Shown one piece after another: positions 15,908-27,492 of a DNA stretch of 57,384 nucleotides. The translations under genes were made by a program, and so were the position numbers. This DNA comes from an uncultured Comamonadaceae bacterium (GTDB lineage: Bacteria > Pseudomonadota > Gammaproteobacteria > Burkholderiales > Burkholderiaceae). Numbering within the stretch: position 1 is the first letter of the stretch; each line of letters starts with the position of its first letter. The stretch spans positions 1 through 57,384 of the forward strand of contig CAMLSD010000019.1 in NCBI GenBank assembly GCA_946482595.1. The letters are read 5' to 3'. The notes below the pieces were generated by a model that was given only the letters and a program-made list of their open reading frames with translations, searched no databases and was not told where the DNA came from.

Positions 15908-16882
15908 ATGTCCGAACCCCTGAGTGTGCTGGTCGTCGATGACCAGGAATCGGTTCGAGCCGCCATCGCCCTGGCGCTCGACCGCCTGGGCCATCGTGTG
16001 TTCGAGGCACGCGACGCCGTCTGGGCTCTCGAACTGTTCGGCCGCCATCGCCCCGACGTGGTGCTGCTCGACGTGGAGATGCCCGGCCACGACGGCTACT
16101 GGGTCGCGCGCCAGATCCGCGAGGGCGAACAGGGTCACTGGACTCCGATCATCTTCCTGTCGACCCATCATGGCGACCAGGACCTGCTGCGCGGCATCGA
16201 GGCCGGCGGTGACGACTACCTGATGAAACCCGTCTCGGCGGTCGTGATCGCGGCCAAGCTGCGGGCAATGCAGCGGCTGCGCGACATGCAGCGCCGCCTG
16301 GTGACGATGGCCGAGGAACTGCGGCAGGCCAACCTGGAGCTGCGCCGCATCAGCGAGGCCGATGAACTCACCGGCCTGCTCAACCGGCGGGGCATGGAAC
16401 GGGTGCTCGCCACCGAGCTGAGGTTCGCCCAGCGCGAGCGCCTGCCCATCAGCCTGGTGCTGTGCGATGTGGATCACTTCAAGGCCTACAACGACAACTT
16501 CGGCCACGTGCGCGGCGACGATTGCCTCAAGCGCGTGGGCGAACTGCTGCGCAAGACCTGCATGCGCCCGCGTGACGTGGCGGCGCGCTATGGCGGTGAG
16601 GAATTCGCACTGATCCTGCCCAACACGCCGAAGTCGGGCGCGATGACCTTCGTGCGCGGCCTGGCGCGGCTGCTGGAGCTGCATGCGCCCGAGCATCCGT
16701 TCTCGCCGGTGTCACCGCGCCTGACGCTGTCCGGTGGCATCACCACCTGCATTCCTGACGAGAGCACCACGCCCGAAGGCCTGCTGATGCGTGCCGACGA
16801 GGCACTCTATGCCGCCAAGGAGCGCGGACGCAATCGCTTCTTCAGCTTCGAGATGCAGCTCGACACCGAAGAGCAGCGCTGA
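15908..16882 (+). CDS. response regulator with GGDEF diguanylate cyclase domain
   Basis: A 324-aa REC-GGDEF protein of the PleD/WspR type that would make cyclic di-GMP when phosphorylated. The receiver domain has acidic pocket 'VVDDQES', phospho-Asp55 in 'VVLLDVEMPGHDG' and Lys in 'YLMKPVS'. A helical linker ('LRQANLELRRISEADELTGL') leads to the cyclase domain with the active motif 'RYGGEEFALILP'. An inhibitory I-site 'RPRD' sits five residues before GGEEF, so product inhibition is expected. The ATG at 15908 gives the standard receiver start. No cognate kinase is adjacent; the soluble kinase at 10021-10857 is a distant candidate. Confidence 0.94.
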   Translation: MSEPLSVLVVDDQESVRAAIALALDRLGHRVFEARDAVWALELFGRHRPDVVLLDVEMPGHDGYWVARQIREGEQGHWTPIIFLSTHHGDQDLLRGIEAGGDDYLMKPVSAVVIAAKLRAMQRLRDMQRRLVTMAEELRQANLELRRISEADELTGLLNRRGMERVLATELRFAQRERLPISLVLCDVDHFKAYNDNFGHVRGDDCLKRVGELLRKTCMRPRDVAARYGGEEFALILPNTPKSGAMTFVRGLARLLELHAPEHPFSPVSPRLTLSGGITTCIPDESTTPEGLLMRADEALYAAKERGRNRFFSFEMQLDTEEQR

Positions 16883-16965
16883 CTCCCGGGCGACGCCGCC
16901 GGCCGCGGCGCTGGCGTAGCATGCACGCACCACACACGTTCGTGTCTTGCACCAGGAGCCCCGAG

Positions 16966-18153
16966 ATGTCCCTCCCCGAAGTGTTTGTCGTTTCGTCCGT
17001 GCGCACTGCCATCGGCACCTTCGGTGGCACGCTGAAAGACGTGCCCCTGCCCGAACTGGCCACGACCGCCGTCAAGGCCGCGCTGGAGCGCAGCGGTGCA
17101 CCGCTGGACGCCGTGGGCCACCTGGCCATGGGCAACGTGATCCCCACCGAACCCCGTGACGCCTACCTCAGCCGCGTGGCGGCCATGCAGGCCGGGCTGC
17201 CACAGGAGGTGCCGGCCTTCAACGTGAACCGCCTGTGCGGGTCAGGCCTGCAGGCGATCGTCTCGGCGGCGCAGTCACTGCTGCTGGGCGACTGCCAGAT
17301 CGCCGTCGGCGCCGGTGCGGAATCGATGTCGCGCGGCCCCTACCTCGTGCCAGCCGCCCGCTGGGGGGCCCGCATGGGTGACACGGCCATGCAGGACTAC
17401 ATGCTCAACATCCTGCACGACCCGTTTCACCGCATCCACATGGGCATGACGGCTGAGAATGTCGCCGAGGCCCACGGCATCACGCGCGAGCAGATGGATG
17501 CCCTGGCGGCCGAAAGCCATCGGCGCGCGTCCGTGGCCATCCAGGAAGGCCGCTTCAAGGGCCAGATCGTTCCGGTGGAGATCACCACCCGCAAGGGCGT
17601 CACGCTGTTCGACACCGACGAGCATGTCAAGCCCGACACGACCATCGATGTGCTGGCAAAGATGAAACCCGCCTTCAAGAAGGAAGGCGGCCTGGTCACC
17701 GCCGGCAATGCCTCGGGCATCAACGACGGTGCCGCCGCCGTGGTGCTGGCCACGGCCGACGCCGTGCGCACCCACGGCCTGAAGCCGCTGGCCCGGCTGG
17801 TGGCCTACGCCCACGCCGGGGTCGACCCCAAGGTCATGGGCATCGGCCCGGTGCCGGCCACACGCGCCGTGCTGCAGCGTGCCGGGCTGAACGTGTCGGA
17901 CCTCGACGTGATCGAGTCCAACGAGGCGTTTGCGGCCCAGGCCTGCGCGGTCAGCAAGCTGCTGGATTTCAACCCGGCACGCGTCAACCCGAACGGCTCG
18001 GGCATCTCGCTGGGGCATCCGGTGGGCGCCACCGGCGCGATCATCACCACCAAGGCGGTGCATGAACTGCACCGCACCGGCGGGCGCTATGCCCTGGTCA
18101 CGATGTGCATCGGCGGCGGCCAGGGCATCGCCGCGGTGTTCGAGCGGGTCTGA
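16966..18153 (+). CDS. bktB: beta-ketothiolase (acetyl-CoA C-acyltransferase), BktB type
   Basis: A 395-aa thiolase that condenses or cleaves acyl-CoAs; BktB-type enzymes supply 3-ketoacyl-CoA for polyhydroxyalkanoate synthesis. Catalytic Cys91 is in 'NVNRLCGSGLQAI'. The C-terminal 'NGSGISLGHPVGATGA' carries the active His and 'ALVTMCIGGGQG' the second Cys. Stretches such as 'ARWGARMGD' and 'HDPFHRIHMG' recall Cupriavidus BktB as I remember it. The ATG at 16966 (MSLPEVFVVSSVRTA) has a GGAG site; an ATG at 16921 would add 15 unrelated residues. It is convergent with lgt. A function in fatty-acid breakdown is possible too. Confidence 0.88.
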   Translation: MSLPEVFVVSSVRTAIGTFGGTLKDVPLPELATTAVKAALERSGAPLDAVGHLAMGNVIPTEPRDAYLSRVAAMQAGLPQEVPAFNVNRLCGSGLQAIVSAAQSLLLGDCQIAVGAGAESMSRGPYLVPAARWGARMGDTAMQDYMLNILHDPFHRIHMGMTAENVAEAHGITREQMDALAAESHRRASVAIQEGRFKGQIVPVEITTRKGVTLFDTDEHVKPDTTIDVLAKMKPAFKKEGGLVTAGNASGINDGAAAVVLATADAVRTHGLKPLARLVAYAHAGVDPKVMGIGPVPATRAVLQRAGLNVSDLDVIESNEAFAAQACAVSKLLDFNPARVNPNGSGISLGHPVGATGAIITTKAVHELHRTGGRYALVTMCIGGGQGIAAVFERV

Positions 18154-18192
18154 CCGGGCCTGAGCAACCCGCCCGGCCGGTCGGCGCAGTGC

Positions 18193-19002
18193 TCAGCGCC
18201 TGCCCGGCTCGGCCTGGCGCCCGGCCCACCACCAGATCGCGACGCCTGCGGCCATCATCGGCACGCACAGCCACTGCCCCATGCTCAGGTTGAGGGCGAG
18301 CAAACCCAGGAAGTCATCCGGCTCACGGAAATACTCCGCCACGAACCGGAAGAAGCCATAGCCGATCAGGAACATGCCCGAGACCTTGCCGGTGGCCCGC
18401 GGCTTGCGCGCATAGAGCCACAGCAGAACAAACAGCAGCAGGCCTTCCAGCGCGAACTGATATAGCGGCGACGGGTGGCGCGGGATGTCGCTGCCCGATT
18501 GCGGGTAGATCATGGCCCAGGGCAGGCTGGCATCGGCCTGTCGCCCCCACAGCTCGCCATTGATGAAGTTGCCGATGCGCCCCGAGGCCAGGCCGGTGGG
18601 CACGCAGGGGGCGATCAGGTCGGTGACCTCGAAGAAGCGCCGCTTGCGCTTCCAGGCAAAGAGCGCCATCGCACCCAGCACGCCCAGCAAGCCCCCATGA
18701 AAGGACATGCCCCCCTTCCAGACCGCAAAGACCTCCAGCGGATGGCTGGCGTAGTAGCCTGGTTTGTAGAACAGCGCATACCCCAGCCGCCCGCCGATGA
18801 TCACGCCCATCACGCCGAAGAACAGCAGGTCCTCGACGTCGCGGCGCGTCCAGCCCGTGTCGACATAGGGCGCCTGGCGCACCCGCACGGATGCCAGCCA
18901 CAGGAACAGGCCGAAGGCCACCAGGTAGGTCAGGCCGTACCAATGGATGGACAACGGCCCCAGGGAGATCGCGATCGGGTCGAATTGCGGGTGCACCAGC
19001 AT
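18193..19002 (-). CDS. lgt: prolipoprotein diacylglyceryl transferase
   Basis: Lgt is the inner-membrane enzyme that adds diacylglycerol to the lipobox Cys of prolipoproteins. The 269-aa product has about seven helices. It has the key motifs '[14 protein letters not shown]' (essential His/Tyr region), '[15 protein letters not shown]', '[14 protein letters not shown]' (the Lgt signature with invariant Arg and Asn) and '[15 protein letters not shown]'. The start at 19002 ([15 protein letters not shown]) matches family N-termini. The LysR gene ends 15 bp upstream on the same strand, so they may share a transcript. Confidence 0.96.
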   Translation of the reverse strand: MLVHPQFDPIAISLGPLSIHWYGLTYLVAFGLFLWLASVRVRQAPYVDTGWTRRDVEDLLFFGVMGVIIGGRLGYALFYKPGYYASHPLEVFAVWKGGMSFHGGLLGVLGAMALFAWKRKRRFFEVTDLIAPCVPTGLASGRIGNFINGELWGRQADASLPWAMIYPQSGSDIPRHPSPLYQFALEGLLLFVLLWLYARKPRATGKVSGMFLIGYGFFRFVAEYFREPDDFLGLLALNLSMGQWLCVPMMAAGVAIWWWAGRQAEPGRR

Positions 19003-19016
19003 CAGGCGTCCTTGGT

Positions 19017-19928
19017 TCACGAGGGTATGGAAACTGCCGTGTGCGGCAGGTGGGCCCGCACATGGTCGATGAAGCGCGCCACCACGGGGTGGGCCGGCGT
19101 TGGCCAGACCAGGCTGGTCTCGCAATCGAGCGCAGCGTCAGGCACGGGTCGGTAGATCACGCCGGGGCGCTGCAGGCGGGTGACCGACTCAGGCACCCAG
19201 GCCACCCCGATACCGGCTGACACCAGGTTCACGATCGTCTGCATCTGGATGGCCTCCTGGGCGATGCGGGGTGCCACCTGGTGGGCGCGGTAAGCCAAAA
19301 GGACCGCATCATAAAGCGAGGGACTGATGGTGCGAGGGAAGATCACCATGGGCTCGTGCAGCACCTGTGCGAAACGCAGCGCCCCGCCTGCAGCCAGCGC
19401 ATGATCAGCCGGCAAGGCCAGCACCAGCGGCTCGTCGACAACGACCACCTGCTCGAAACCCTGCAGACGCTCGCCGCGGGCATGCAGGACAAAACCGGCG
19501 TCGATCTCGCCGCTGGCAAACGCTGCGAGCTGGACATCCAGCGTGGCCTCGCGCAAGGCCAGCTCGACGCCGGGCACCTGTTCGCGAAAGCCGCGCAGCC
19601 AGGCGGGCAATGCGCCATAGCCGATGGTCGACACGAAACCGAGGCGCAGCCTCCCGACGATCCCCTGGGCTGCGGCACGCACGGTCGGGCCCAGCTCGTC
19701 GACCTGGCTCAGCAGCCGTCGCGCCAACGGCAGCAGGGCATCACCGGCCGGGCTGAGCGCCACCGAGCGGCGCGTGCGCACGAACAATTCGGTGCCGAGC
19801 AGCCCCTCGAGTTGCCGGATGGCCATCGTGAGCGGCGGCTGGGTCATGTGCAGCCGCGCGGCGGCGCGCCCGAAGTGCAACTCGTCGGCCACGGCCACGA
19901 ACTGCCGCAGGTGACGTAGCTCGATCAT
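19017..19928 (-). CDS. LysR-family transcriptional regulator divergent from ilvD
   Basis: A 303-aa LysR regulator. The N-terminal winged helix-turn-helix is '[41 protein letters not shown]', split here by its typical positions: Phe-Gly-Arg-Ala-Ala in helix 2 and Gln-Pro-Pro-Leu in the recognition helix. The effector domain (about residues 90-295) is of the BenM/CatR/CbbR-like kind. It is divergent from ilvD with 112 bp between them and a T-N11-A palindrome abutting its start codon, so it may control itself and ilvD. The ATG at 19928 is preferred; an upstream ATG at 19958 adds ten residues. The inducer is unknown. Confidence 0.92.
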   Translation of the reverse strand: MIELRHLRQFVAVADELHFGRAAARLHMTQPPLTMAIRQLEGLLGTELFVRTRRSVALSPAGDALLPLARRLLSQVDELGPTVRAAAQGIVGRLRLGFVSTIGYGALPAWLRGFREQVPGVELALREATLDVQLAAFASGEIDAGFVLHARGERLQGFEQVVVVDEPLVLALPADHALAAGGALRFAQVLHEPMVIFPRTISPSLYDAVLLAYRAHQVAPRIAQEAIQMQTIVNLVSAGIGVAWVPESVTRLQRPGVIYRPVPDAALDCETSLVWPTPAHPVVARFIDHVRAHLPHTAVSIPS

Positions 19929-19964
19929 TGATACTCGATACGAATCAAAACCTATCAAAAGATA
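19928..19964. promoter_or_regulatory. LysR-type operator and promoter region for the LysR gene / ilvD
   Basis: TTGAT-N11-ATCAA (19928-19948) is a perfect LysR-type T-N11-A dyad. TATC-AAAA-GATA (19953-19964), a second inverted repeat, lies 4 bp further. A TATATT at 19963-19968 could be an ilvD -10 box. The first dyad touches the LysR start codon, which fits autorepression. Confidence 0.5.
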
Positions 19965-20040
19965 TATTTGAGCACAGGCACGCTCCGTCGCATACTGCGA
20001 GCCTGTTCCGCCCCCCCACGAGACTCACGAAGGACGAGCC

Positions 20041-21723
20041 ATGAGCTTCAACCGCCGCTCGAAGAACATCACCGAAGGTGTGGCCCGCGCGCCCAACCGC
20101 TCGATGTACTACGCCCTGGGTTACCAGGCCGAGGACTTCTCCAAGCCCATGATCGGGATCGCCAACGGGCACTCCACGATCACCCCGTGCAACTCGGGCC
20201 TGCAGAAGCTGGCCGACGCCGCAGTCGAAGGCATCCGTGAGGCCGGCGGCAACCCGCAGATCTTCGGCACGCCGACGATCTCCGACGGCATGGCCATGGG
20301 CACCGAGGGCATGAAATACAGCCTGGTGTCGCGCGAGGTGATCTCGGACTGCATCGAGACCTGCGTCGGCGGCCAGTGGATGGATGGCGTGCTGGTGGTC
20401 GGCGGCTGCGACAAGAACATGCCCGGCGGCATGATGGGCATGCTGCGCGCCAATGTGCCGGCCATCTACGTGTATGGCGGCACCATCCTGCCGGGTCACT
20501 ACAAGGGCCAGGACCTCAACATCGTCAGCGTCTTCGAGGCCGTGGGCCAGTTCAGCGCCGGCAAGATGAGCGAAGAGGACTTCTGCGAGATCGAGCGGCG
20601 CGCCATTCCCGGCAGCGGCTCGTGCGGCGGCATGTACACCGCCAACACGATGAGCTCGGCCTTCGAGGCGCTGGGCATGAGCCTGCCGTATTCGTCCACG
20701 ATGGCGAACCCGCACGACGAAAAGCTCAACTCGGCCCGAGAATCGGCCCGGGTGCTGGTCGAGGCGGTCAAGAAGGACCTCAAGCCGCGCGACATCGTCA
20801 CGAAAGAAGCGATCGAGAACGCCGTGGCGGTCATCATGGCCACCGGTGGTTCGACCAATGCCGTGCTGCACTTCCTCGCGATCGCCCATGCCGCCGAGGT
20901 CGACTGGACCATCGACGACTTCGAGCGCATGCGCAAGAAGATCCCGGTGATCTGCGATCTCAAGCCCTCGGGCAAGTACCTCGCGGTCGACCTGCACAAG
21001 GCGGGTGGCATCCCGCAGGTGATGAAGGTGCTGCTGAAGGCCGGCCTGCTGCATGGCGACTGCATGACCATCACCGGCAAGACCGTGGCCGAGAACCTGG
21101 CCGACGTGCCCGACACCCCGTCGCCCGAGCAGGATGTCATCCGCCCGATCGACCAGCCGTTGTATGCCGAGGGCCATCTGGCCATCCTGAAGGGCAACCT
21201 CTCGCCCGAAGGCTGCGTGGCCAAGATCACCGGCTTGAAGAACCCGGTCATCACCGGCCCGGCACGGGTGTTCGACGACGAGCAGTCGGCGCTGGCCGCC
21301 ATCATGGCCGGCAAGATCAAGGCCGGCGACGTGATGGTGCTGCGCTACCTGGGCCCCAAGGGCGGCCCCGGCATGCCGGAGATGCTCGCGCCCACCGGCG
21401 CGCTGATCGGCCAGGGGCTGGGCGAGTCGGTCGGATTGATCACCGACGGGCGATTCTCGGGCGGGACCTGGGGCATGGTGGTCGGGCACGTCGCACCGGA
21501 AGCGGCCGAGGGCGGCAACATCGCACTCGTCCATGAAGGCGACAGCATCACCATCGATGCGCACACCCTGACGCTGCAACTGCACGTGGCCGACGACGAA
21601 CTGGCCCGCCGGCGCGCCGCCTGGACGCCGCCCGCACCGCGCTATACCCGTGGTGTGCTGGCCAAGTTCGCTAAGACCGCTTCGAGCGCCAGTTCAGGCG
21701 CCGTGCTCGACAAGTTCGAGTGA
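20041..21723 (+). CDS. ilvD: dihydroxy-acid dehydratase
   Basis: IlvD dehydrates 2,3-dihydroxy-acids to 2-keto acids in isoleucine and valine (and pantothenate) synthesis, using an iron-sulfur cluster. The 560-aa length is normal. Cluster ligands are in 'ITPCNSGL', '[12 protein letters not shown]' and '[14 protein letters not shown]', the last two being family signatures. The C-terminal part has '[23 protein letters not shown]', with the catalytic Ser region. The AAGGACGAG ahead of the ATG is a good ribosome site. It is transcribed alone, divergent from the LysR gene, and convergent with the small Trp-rich gene. Confidence 0.97.
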   Translation: MSFNRRSKNITEGVARAPNRSMYYALGYQAEDFSKPMIGIANGHSTITPCNSGLQKLADAAVEGIREAGGNPQIFGTPTISDGMAMGTEGMKYSLVSREVISDCIETCVGGQWMDGVLVVGGCDKNMPGGMMGMLRANVPAIYVYGGTILPGHYKGQDLNIVSVFEAVGQFSAGKMSEEDFCEIERRAIPGSGSCGGMYTANTMSSAFEALGMSLPYSSTMANPHDEKLNSARESARVLVEAVKKDLKPRDIVTKEAIENAVAVIMATGGSTNAVLHFLAIAHAAEVDWTIDDFERMRKKIPVICDLKPSGKYLAVDLHKAGGIPQVMKVLLKAGLLHGDCMTITGKTVAENLADVPDTPSPEQDVIRPIDQPLYAEGHLAILKGNLSPEGCVAKITGLKNPVITGPARVFDDEQSALAAIMAGKIKAGDVMVLRYLGPKGGPGMPEMLAPTGALIGQGLGESVGLITDGRFSGGTWGMVVGHVAPEAAEGGNIALVHEGDSITIDAHTLTLQLHVADDELARRRAAWTPPAPRYTRGVLAKFAKTASSASSGAVLDKFE

Positions 21724-21745
21724 CAACAGGGCGCGGGCGCCCGGC

Positions 21746-21988
21746 TCACCGGCGCTTGCGCTCCTCCTGACCCAGAGCGGCCATGTTCTTTCGGCGCCGC
21801 TCTTTTTTCTTCTCTTCGATCTTGTCCATCTCGCGCCGCTTGGTGTAACCGGTCGAATCAGCCCACGCCCACCACACCACCGCCGCGACAAACGGCGACA
21901 GGACCAGCCACCACGACCAGTTGGCCACCGGCCCGACTTCCAGCAGCTTCAGCACGATCAGCAGCAGGCCCAGCCCGATGAAATACAT
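21746..21988 (-). CDS. small Trp-rich membrane protein (TIGR04438 type)
   Basis: An 80-aa protein beginning MYFIGLGLLLIVLKLL. It has two membrane segments with 'VANWSWWLVLSPFVAAVVWWAWAD', followed by a strongly charged Lys/Glu/Arg tail ('RREMDKIEEKKKERRRKN'). This Trp-rich hairpin plus basic tail is the pattern of the TIGR04438 family found in Burkholderiales; its function is not known. The start at 21988 gives the family N-terminus and a GGAG site precedes it. It is convergent with ilvD, with 22 bp between. Confidence 0.85.
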   Translation of the reverse strand: MYFIGLGLLLIVLKLLEVGPVANWSWWLVLSPFVAAVVWWAWADSTGYTKRREMDKIEEKKKERRRKNMAALGQEERKRR

Positions 21989-22098
21989 TCGAGAGTCTCC
22001 CCAGAAGTCACGACGGCACCAGGGTTGTGCGTCAACCAAGCGCCCTACAATCCGTTGATTCGAATGTAATCCAACCCCACGTTGATCGAAAGGACGCC

Positions 22099-22410
22099 AT
22101 GAAGTACGTCGCCGCGCTCGCCGCTGCTCTCGGTGCCACCCTCACCGCCGCGCCGGCCCTCGCCAACCAGCAGCTCGCGCAGTCCAAGAACTGCATGGCC
22201 TGCCACGCCGCCGACAAGAAACTGGTCGGCCCGTCCTACAAGGACGTCGCCGCCAAGTACGCCGGCCAGAAGGATGCCGTTGACAAGCTCGCCCAGAAGG
22301 TCATCAAGGGCGGCTCCGGTGTCTGGGGCCCGGTGCCGATGCCGGCCAATGCCCAGGTCAGCGAGGCCGAGGCCAAGCAGCTGGTGCAGTGGATCCTGAC
22401 GGTCAAGTGA
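22099..22410 (+). CDS. periplasmic class I cytochrome c (c8/c551 type)
   Basis: A 103-aa small cytochrome c. A Sec signal peptide (MKYVAALAAALGATLTAAPALA) is followed by a mature domain of about 80 residues. The haem attachment motif is 'CMACH' (Cys-x-x-Cys-His) in 'SKNCMACHAADKKLVGPSY', and the sixth ligand Met is in 'GPVPMPANA'. It ends 'LVQWILTVK', the usual C-terminal helix. It would carry electrons in the periplasm, for instance to a cytochrome oxidase or peroxidase. It is a single-gene unit with its own terminator. Confidence 0.93.
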   Translation: MKYVAALAAALGATLTAAPALANQQLAQSKNCMACHAADKKLVGPSYKDVAAKYAGQKDAVDKLAQKVIKGGSGVWGPVPMPANAQVSEAEAKQLVQWILTVK

Positions 22411-22462
22411 GTCCGTCCTGACGCAATGCCCGGGCCACGAGCCGGGCAGTCAGCACATCAAG

Positions 22463-22490
22463 AAGGCCCCGCGATGCGGGGCCTTTTTTT
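22463..22490 (+). terminator. intrinsic terminator after cytochrome c
   Basis: AAGGCCCCGC (22463-22472) pairs perfectly with GCGGGGCCTT (22476-22485) around a 3-nt loop, and the T-run reaches 22490. It also faces the 3' end of pabB on the other strand, but that side has few T. Confidence 0.93.
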
Positions 22491-22529
22491 GTTTCTCGTT
22501 GCGTGCCGTGCCGCGCATGGCGAGCACGC

Positions 22530-24269
22530 TCAGTCGACACGTCGCGCCGGAATCCACCCGCGCAGGCTGTTGATGAAAGCGATCTCGTCCACCCGCGGCA
22601 GGTCACTCAGGTGCACGACCTGCTCCACCACCCTGCCCTCGGCCAATGCCAGTTGCCGCCCCACACCGGCCAGCAGGCCGCAGGACGCAGGCGGGGTGAC
22701 CCAGCGGCCGTCGATGTGCAGTGCCACGTTGCCCCGGGTGAACTCGGTGATCTCGCCCGATTCGTTCCACAACAGGGTGTCATGGAAGCCGGGCTCGGCC
22801 GGGGCGAGCGCCTCGTAGTGGCCGCGCCGCGTGGTCTTGTAGCGAACGAATTCGGCATGGAGATCGTCCATCGGCGCGGTGGCCAGGCGCACCACCATCG
22901 GGACCGGGTGGGGGTCGAGCGCAAAGGCCTCGGCGCGCACGGTGCCATCGGCCGCCAGCAGCAGGCGCACACGCCATGTGCCGGTCGGGTGAGCCTGCGC
23001 CAGGCCGACGAGACAGGCGTCGAGCCGCGCCTGCGGCCAGGCGAAACCGAAATGCCTCGCAGCCTGGGCCATGCGGTCCAGGTGGGCCTGCAGGCGCACC
23101 AGCTGCCCGTCCTGCAGGCGCAATGTTTCGAGCAATTCGAACGGCGCCCTGGCCCGCTCCAGGAAGGCACGCTTGCTGCGCCACTCACCCCACTCGCCTT
23201 CGGGCGTGGAGTCGATCGTGATCCCGCTGCCGATGCCGCAGCGCGCCTCGTCGCCGCGGACGCTCACGGTGCGGATCGGCACGTTGAACGTGACATGGCC
23301 CCCGGGGCGCACCACCCCCAGGGCACCGCAGTACCAGCCGCGATCGCCCGCTTCGAGCTCGTGGATGAGGCGCAGGGCCTGGATCTTCGGGGCGCCTGTG
23401 ACCGAGCCGCACGGAAACAGCGCGCTGAAGATGTCCGCCAGCCCGACACCCGGGCGGGTGCGGGCATGCACGTCCGACGTCATCTGCCAGACGGTGGGCA
23501 GCGCCTCGGTGTGGAACAGCCGGGGCACCCGTACCGAATGGGGCTCGGCCACACGCGACATGTCGTTGCGGATCAGGTCGACGATCATCAGGTTCTCGGC
23601 GCGCTCCTTGTCGCTGGTGCGCAGGTGGTCCGCCTGTCGTGCATCGGCCACGGGGTCGGGCAGGCGGGCGGCCGTGCCCTTCATCGGGCGGCCGAGCAGC
23701 TTGCCATCGCACCAGTCAAAAAAGAGCTCCGGTGACACGCTCAGGACCTGTTCGCCGTCCATGTCGACGTACGCGGCATAGCCGCCCGGCTGTGCACGCT
23801 GCAGGGCGTGGAACAGGGCCTGTGCATCACCCTGAAACCGGCTGGTCAGCGGCGCGGTGAGATTGATCTGGTAGACCTCACCGGCTCGGATGGCGTCGTG
23901 AATGCGATGGATCTGGGCCTCGAATGCACTGCGTGTGAGGCTGGATGCCCATTCGAGTGAGGTTGCGGCCGGGCGGGCCGTGTCGTCAGGCCAGGGCTCG
24001 GCCTGGTCGTACACGGCAAACCAGACCAGCGGCCCACGCGCGGTATGGGTCTGAAAGGCAGGGTCGAAGGCGGCGGCCGCCTCGTAGCGCACACCGCCCA
24101 CGCACCAGCGCCCGGCACGGGCCTCGTGTTCGACTGCCCGCAGCACCGGCACGACCTCGGCTACCGCCTGGGCCTGCAGCACCTGGCGCGGCTGCCCGAA
24201 GGCATGCCTGTGACGGCGTCGCGGGTCGGACGGGTCGGAAAAATCGATCAGCGCACTGAAGCTCTGCAT
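22530..24269 (-). CDS. pabB: aminodeoxychorismate synthase component I fused to aminodeoxychorismate lyase (PabB-PabC)
   Basis: A 579-aa two-domain enzyme for p-aminobenzoate, the folate precursor. The chorismate-binding domain (about residues 1-360) has 'PMKGTAARLPDP' (with the Lys seen in PabB), 'ERAENLMIVDLIRNDMSRV' and 'CGSVTGAPKIQALRLI'. The C-terminal domain (about 370-579) is class IV aminotransferase-like, with the PLP lysine in 'EFVRYKTTRRGHYE' and 'DTLLWNESGEITEFTRGNVAL', as in PabC lyase. Both steps are thus on one chain; the glutamine amidotransferase PabA is not seen here. The ATG at 24269 (MQSFSALIDFSDP) is preferred over one five codons upstream. Confidence 0.93.
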   Translation of the reverse strand: MQSFSALIDFSDPSDPRRRHRHAFGQPRQVLQAQAVAEVVPVLRAVEHEARAGRWCVGGVRYEAAAAFDPAFQTHTARGPLVWFAVYDQAEPWPDDTARPAATSLEWASSLTRSAFEAQIHRIHDAIRAGEVYQINLTAPLTSRFQGDAQALFHALQRAQPGGYAAYVDMDGEQVLSVSPELFFDWCDGKLLGRPMKGTAARLPDPVADARQADHLRTSDKERAENLMIVDLIRNDMSRVAEPHSVRVPRLFHTEALPTVWQMTSDVHARTRPGVGLADIFSALFPCGSVTGAPKIQALRLIHELEAGDRGWYCGALGVVRPGGHVTFNVPIRTVSVRGDEARCGIGSGITIDSTPEGEWGEWRSKRAFLERARAPFELLETLRLQDGQLVRLQAHLDRMAQAARHFGFAWPQARLDACLVGLAQAHPTGTWRVRLLLAADGTVRAEAFALDPHPVPMVVRLATAPMDDLHAEFVRYKTTRRGHYEALAPAEPGFHDTLLWNESGEITEFTRGNVALHIDGRWVTPPASCGLLAGVGRQLALAEGRVVEQVVHLSDLPRVDEIAFINSLRGWIPARRVD

Positions 24270-24381
24270 GGCAGCACGATACACGGCAGCAAACGGGCGC
24301 GCAGTCTACCGTGCCGGGTGCCAGGCCAGCGGTGCGGGCATCCGCCTTTCGCGGCGTTGCCCGACCGGGACCGTGCTGAGC

Positions 24382-26346
<1,965 letters not shown>

Positions 26347-26505
26347 GCGTGTCTCCTTACGAAGGGTGGATTCAAGTCGATCCTGTTGGGCGCAACCTTA
26401 GGCGCAGGCTCTTACGAAGCCCTTACTCCGGCCAAGAGGCAAAACCCGAGTGACGGGCTGCAGCACTAGAATCCGCGGCATCCGTAGTAACCCTGAACGC
26501 CGCCC

Positions 26506-27108
26506 ATGGCCCAGATCCCTGATCCGACGTCCGCTCGTCTGCGTCCGCTGCCCAATCTGATCTTTGCCAGTCGCTGGCTGCAGTTGCCCCTCTACCTGGG
26601 CCTGATTCTGGCGCAAGGCGTGTACGTGATCCACTTCTGGGTGGAACTGTGGCACCTGATCGAGGCCGCGATGGGCGACCAGACCGCCCTGTCCAAGCTG
26701 GTGACCAGCATCGGCTACAAGTCGGATGCGCAGATCACGGCGCTCAACGAGACCATCATCATGCTGGTGGTGCTCGCGCTGATCGACGTGGTGATGATCT
26801 CCAACCTGCTGATCATGGTGATCGTCGGCGGCTACGAGACCTTCGTGTCGCGCCTGCACCTCGAGGGTCACCCCGACCAGCCCGAGTGGCTGAACCATGT
26901 GAATGCGTCGGTGCTGAAGGTGAAACTGGCCACCGCGATCATCGGGATCTCTTCGATCCATCTGCTCAAGACCTTCATCAACGCCGCCAACTACGACGAG
27001 AAGGTGCTGCTGTGGCAGACGGTCATCCACGTGGCCTTCCTGTTCTCGGCCATGGCCATCGCGATGGCCGACCGCATCATGGTCCACGCCAGCGGCAAGC
27101 CGCACTGA
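26506..27108 (+). CDS. UPF0114/YqhA-family membrane protein
   Basis: A 200-aa inner-membrane protein of the TIGR00645/UPF0114 family, whose role is unknown. Four membrane segments are visible (about 28-48, 78-105, 135-155 and 170-190). Family marks are '[19 protein letters not shown]', '[19 protein letters not shown]' and the '[20 protein letters not shown]' region. It stands alone between acs (divergent) and the Mrp operon (convergent). Its closeness to the Mrp cluster does not prove a link. Confidence 0.9.
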   Translation: MAQIPDPTSARLRPLPNLIFASRWLQLPLYLGLILAQGVYVIHFWVELWHLIEAAMGDQTALSKLVTSIGYKSDAQITALNETIIMLVVLALIDVVMISNLLIMVIVGGYETFVSRLHLEGHPDQPEWLNHVNASVLKVKLATAIIGISSIHLLKTFINAANYDEKVLLWQTVIHVAFLFSAMAIAMADRIMVHASGKPH

Positions 27109-27141
27109 CGGCCGGCTGGCGCGCGGCGTCGATGCCGGCCG
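27109..27141. terminator. GC-rich hairpin between yqhA-like gene and mrpG
   Basis: CGGCCGGC (27109-27116) pairs perfectly with GCCGGCCG (27134-27141) across a 17-nt loop, filling the gap between two converging stop codons. No T-tract follows in either direction. Confidence 0.35.
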
Positions 27142-27142
27142 C

Positions 27143-27478
27143 TCAGCCGCCCACATCGTCGGGCGGCCTCGCCTGTGTCGGCACGCGCAGATGCAGTGCG
27201 GCCTTGGCCATCAGGTTGGCCGACACCGGCGCCGTCACGAACAGGAACAGCGTGATCAGCAGCTCGGGCACGCCATAGTCGCCGCGCAGCCAGCTGGCCA
27301 CCATGCTGGCGATCAGCACCCCACCCACGCCGAGGGTGGTGGCCTTGGTGGGAGCATGCAGGCGCATGAAAAAATCGGGAAAGCGCAGCAGGCCGATCGC
27401 ACCCACCAGGATGAAGACCGCCCCGATGACGATCAATGCCGCCACGAGGATCTGCGCCGCCAGGGGCCAGGTGTCCAT
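27143..27478 (-). CDS. mrpG: Mrp Na+(K+)/H+ antiporter subunit G
   Basis: A 111-aa small membrane subunit with three helices. The family core 'IGLLRFPDFFMRLHAPTKATTLG' with the invariant Arg/His/Ala/Pro-Thr-Lys is exact. It is the last gene of the operon, 14 bp after mrpF. The start at 27478 (MDTWPLAAQI) follows a GGAG-like site. The Mrp complex is a multi-subunit secondary antiporter related to complex I, and all subunits are needed for activity. Confidence 0.95.
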   Translation of the reverse strand: MDTWPLAAQILVAALIVIGAVFILVGAIGLLRFPDFFMRLHAPTKATTLGVGGVLIASMVASWLRGDYGVPELLITLFLFVTAPVSANLMAKAALHLRVPTQARPPDDVGG

Positions 27479-27492
27479 GGTTGTTTCTCCTG

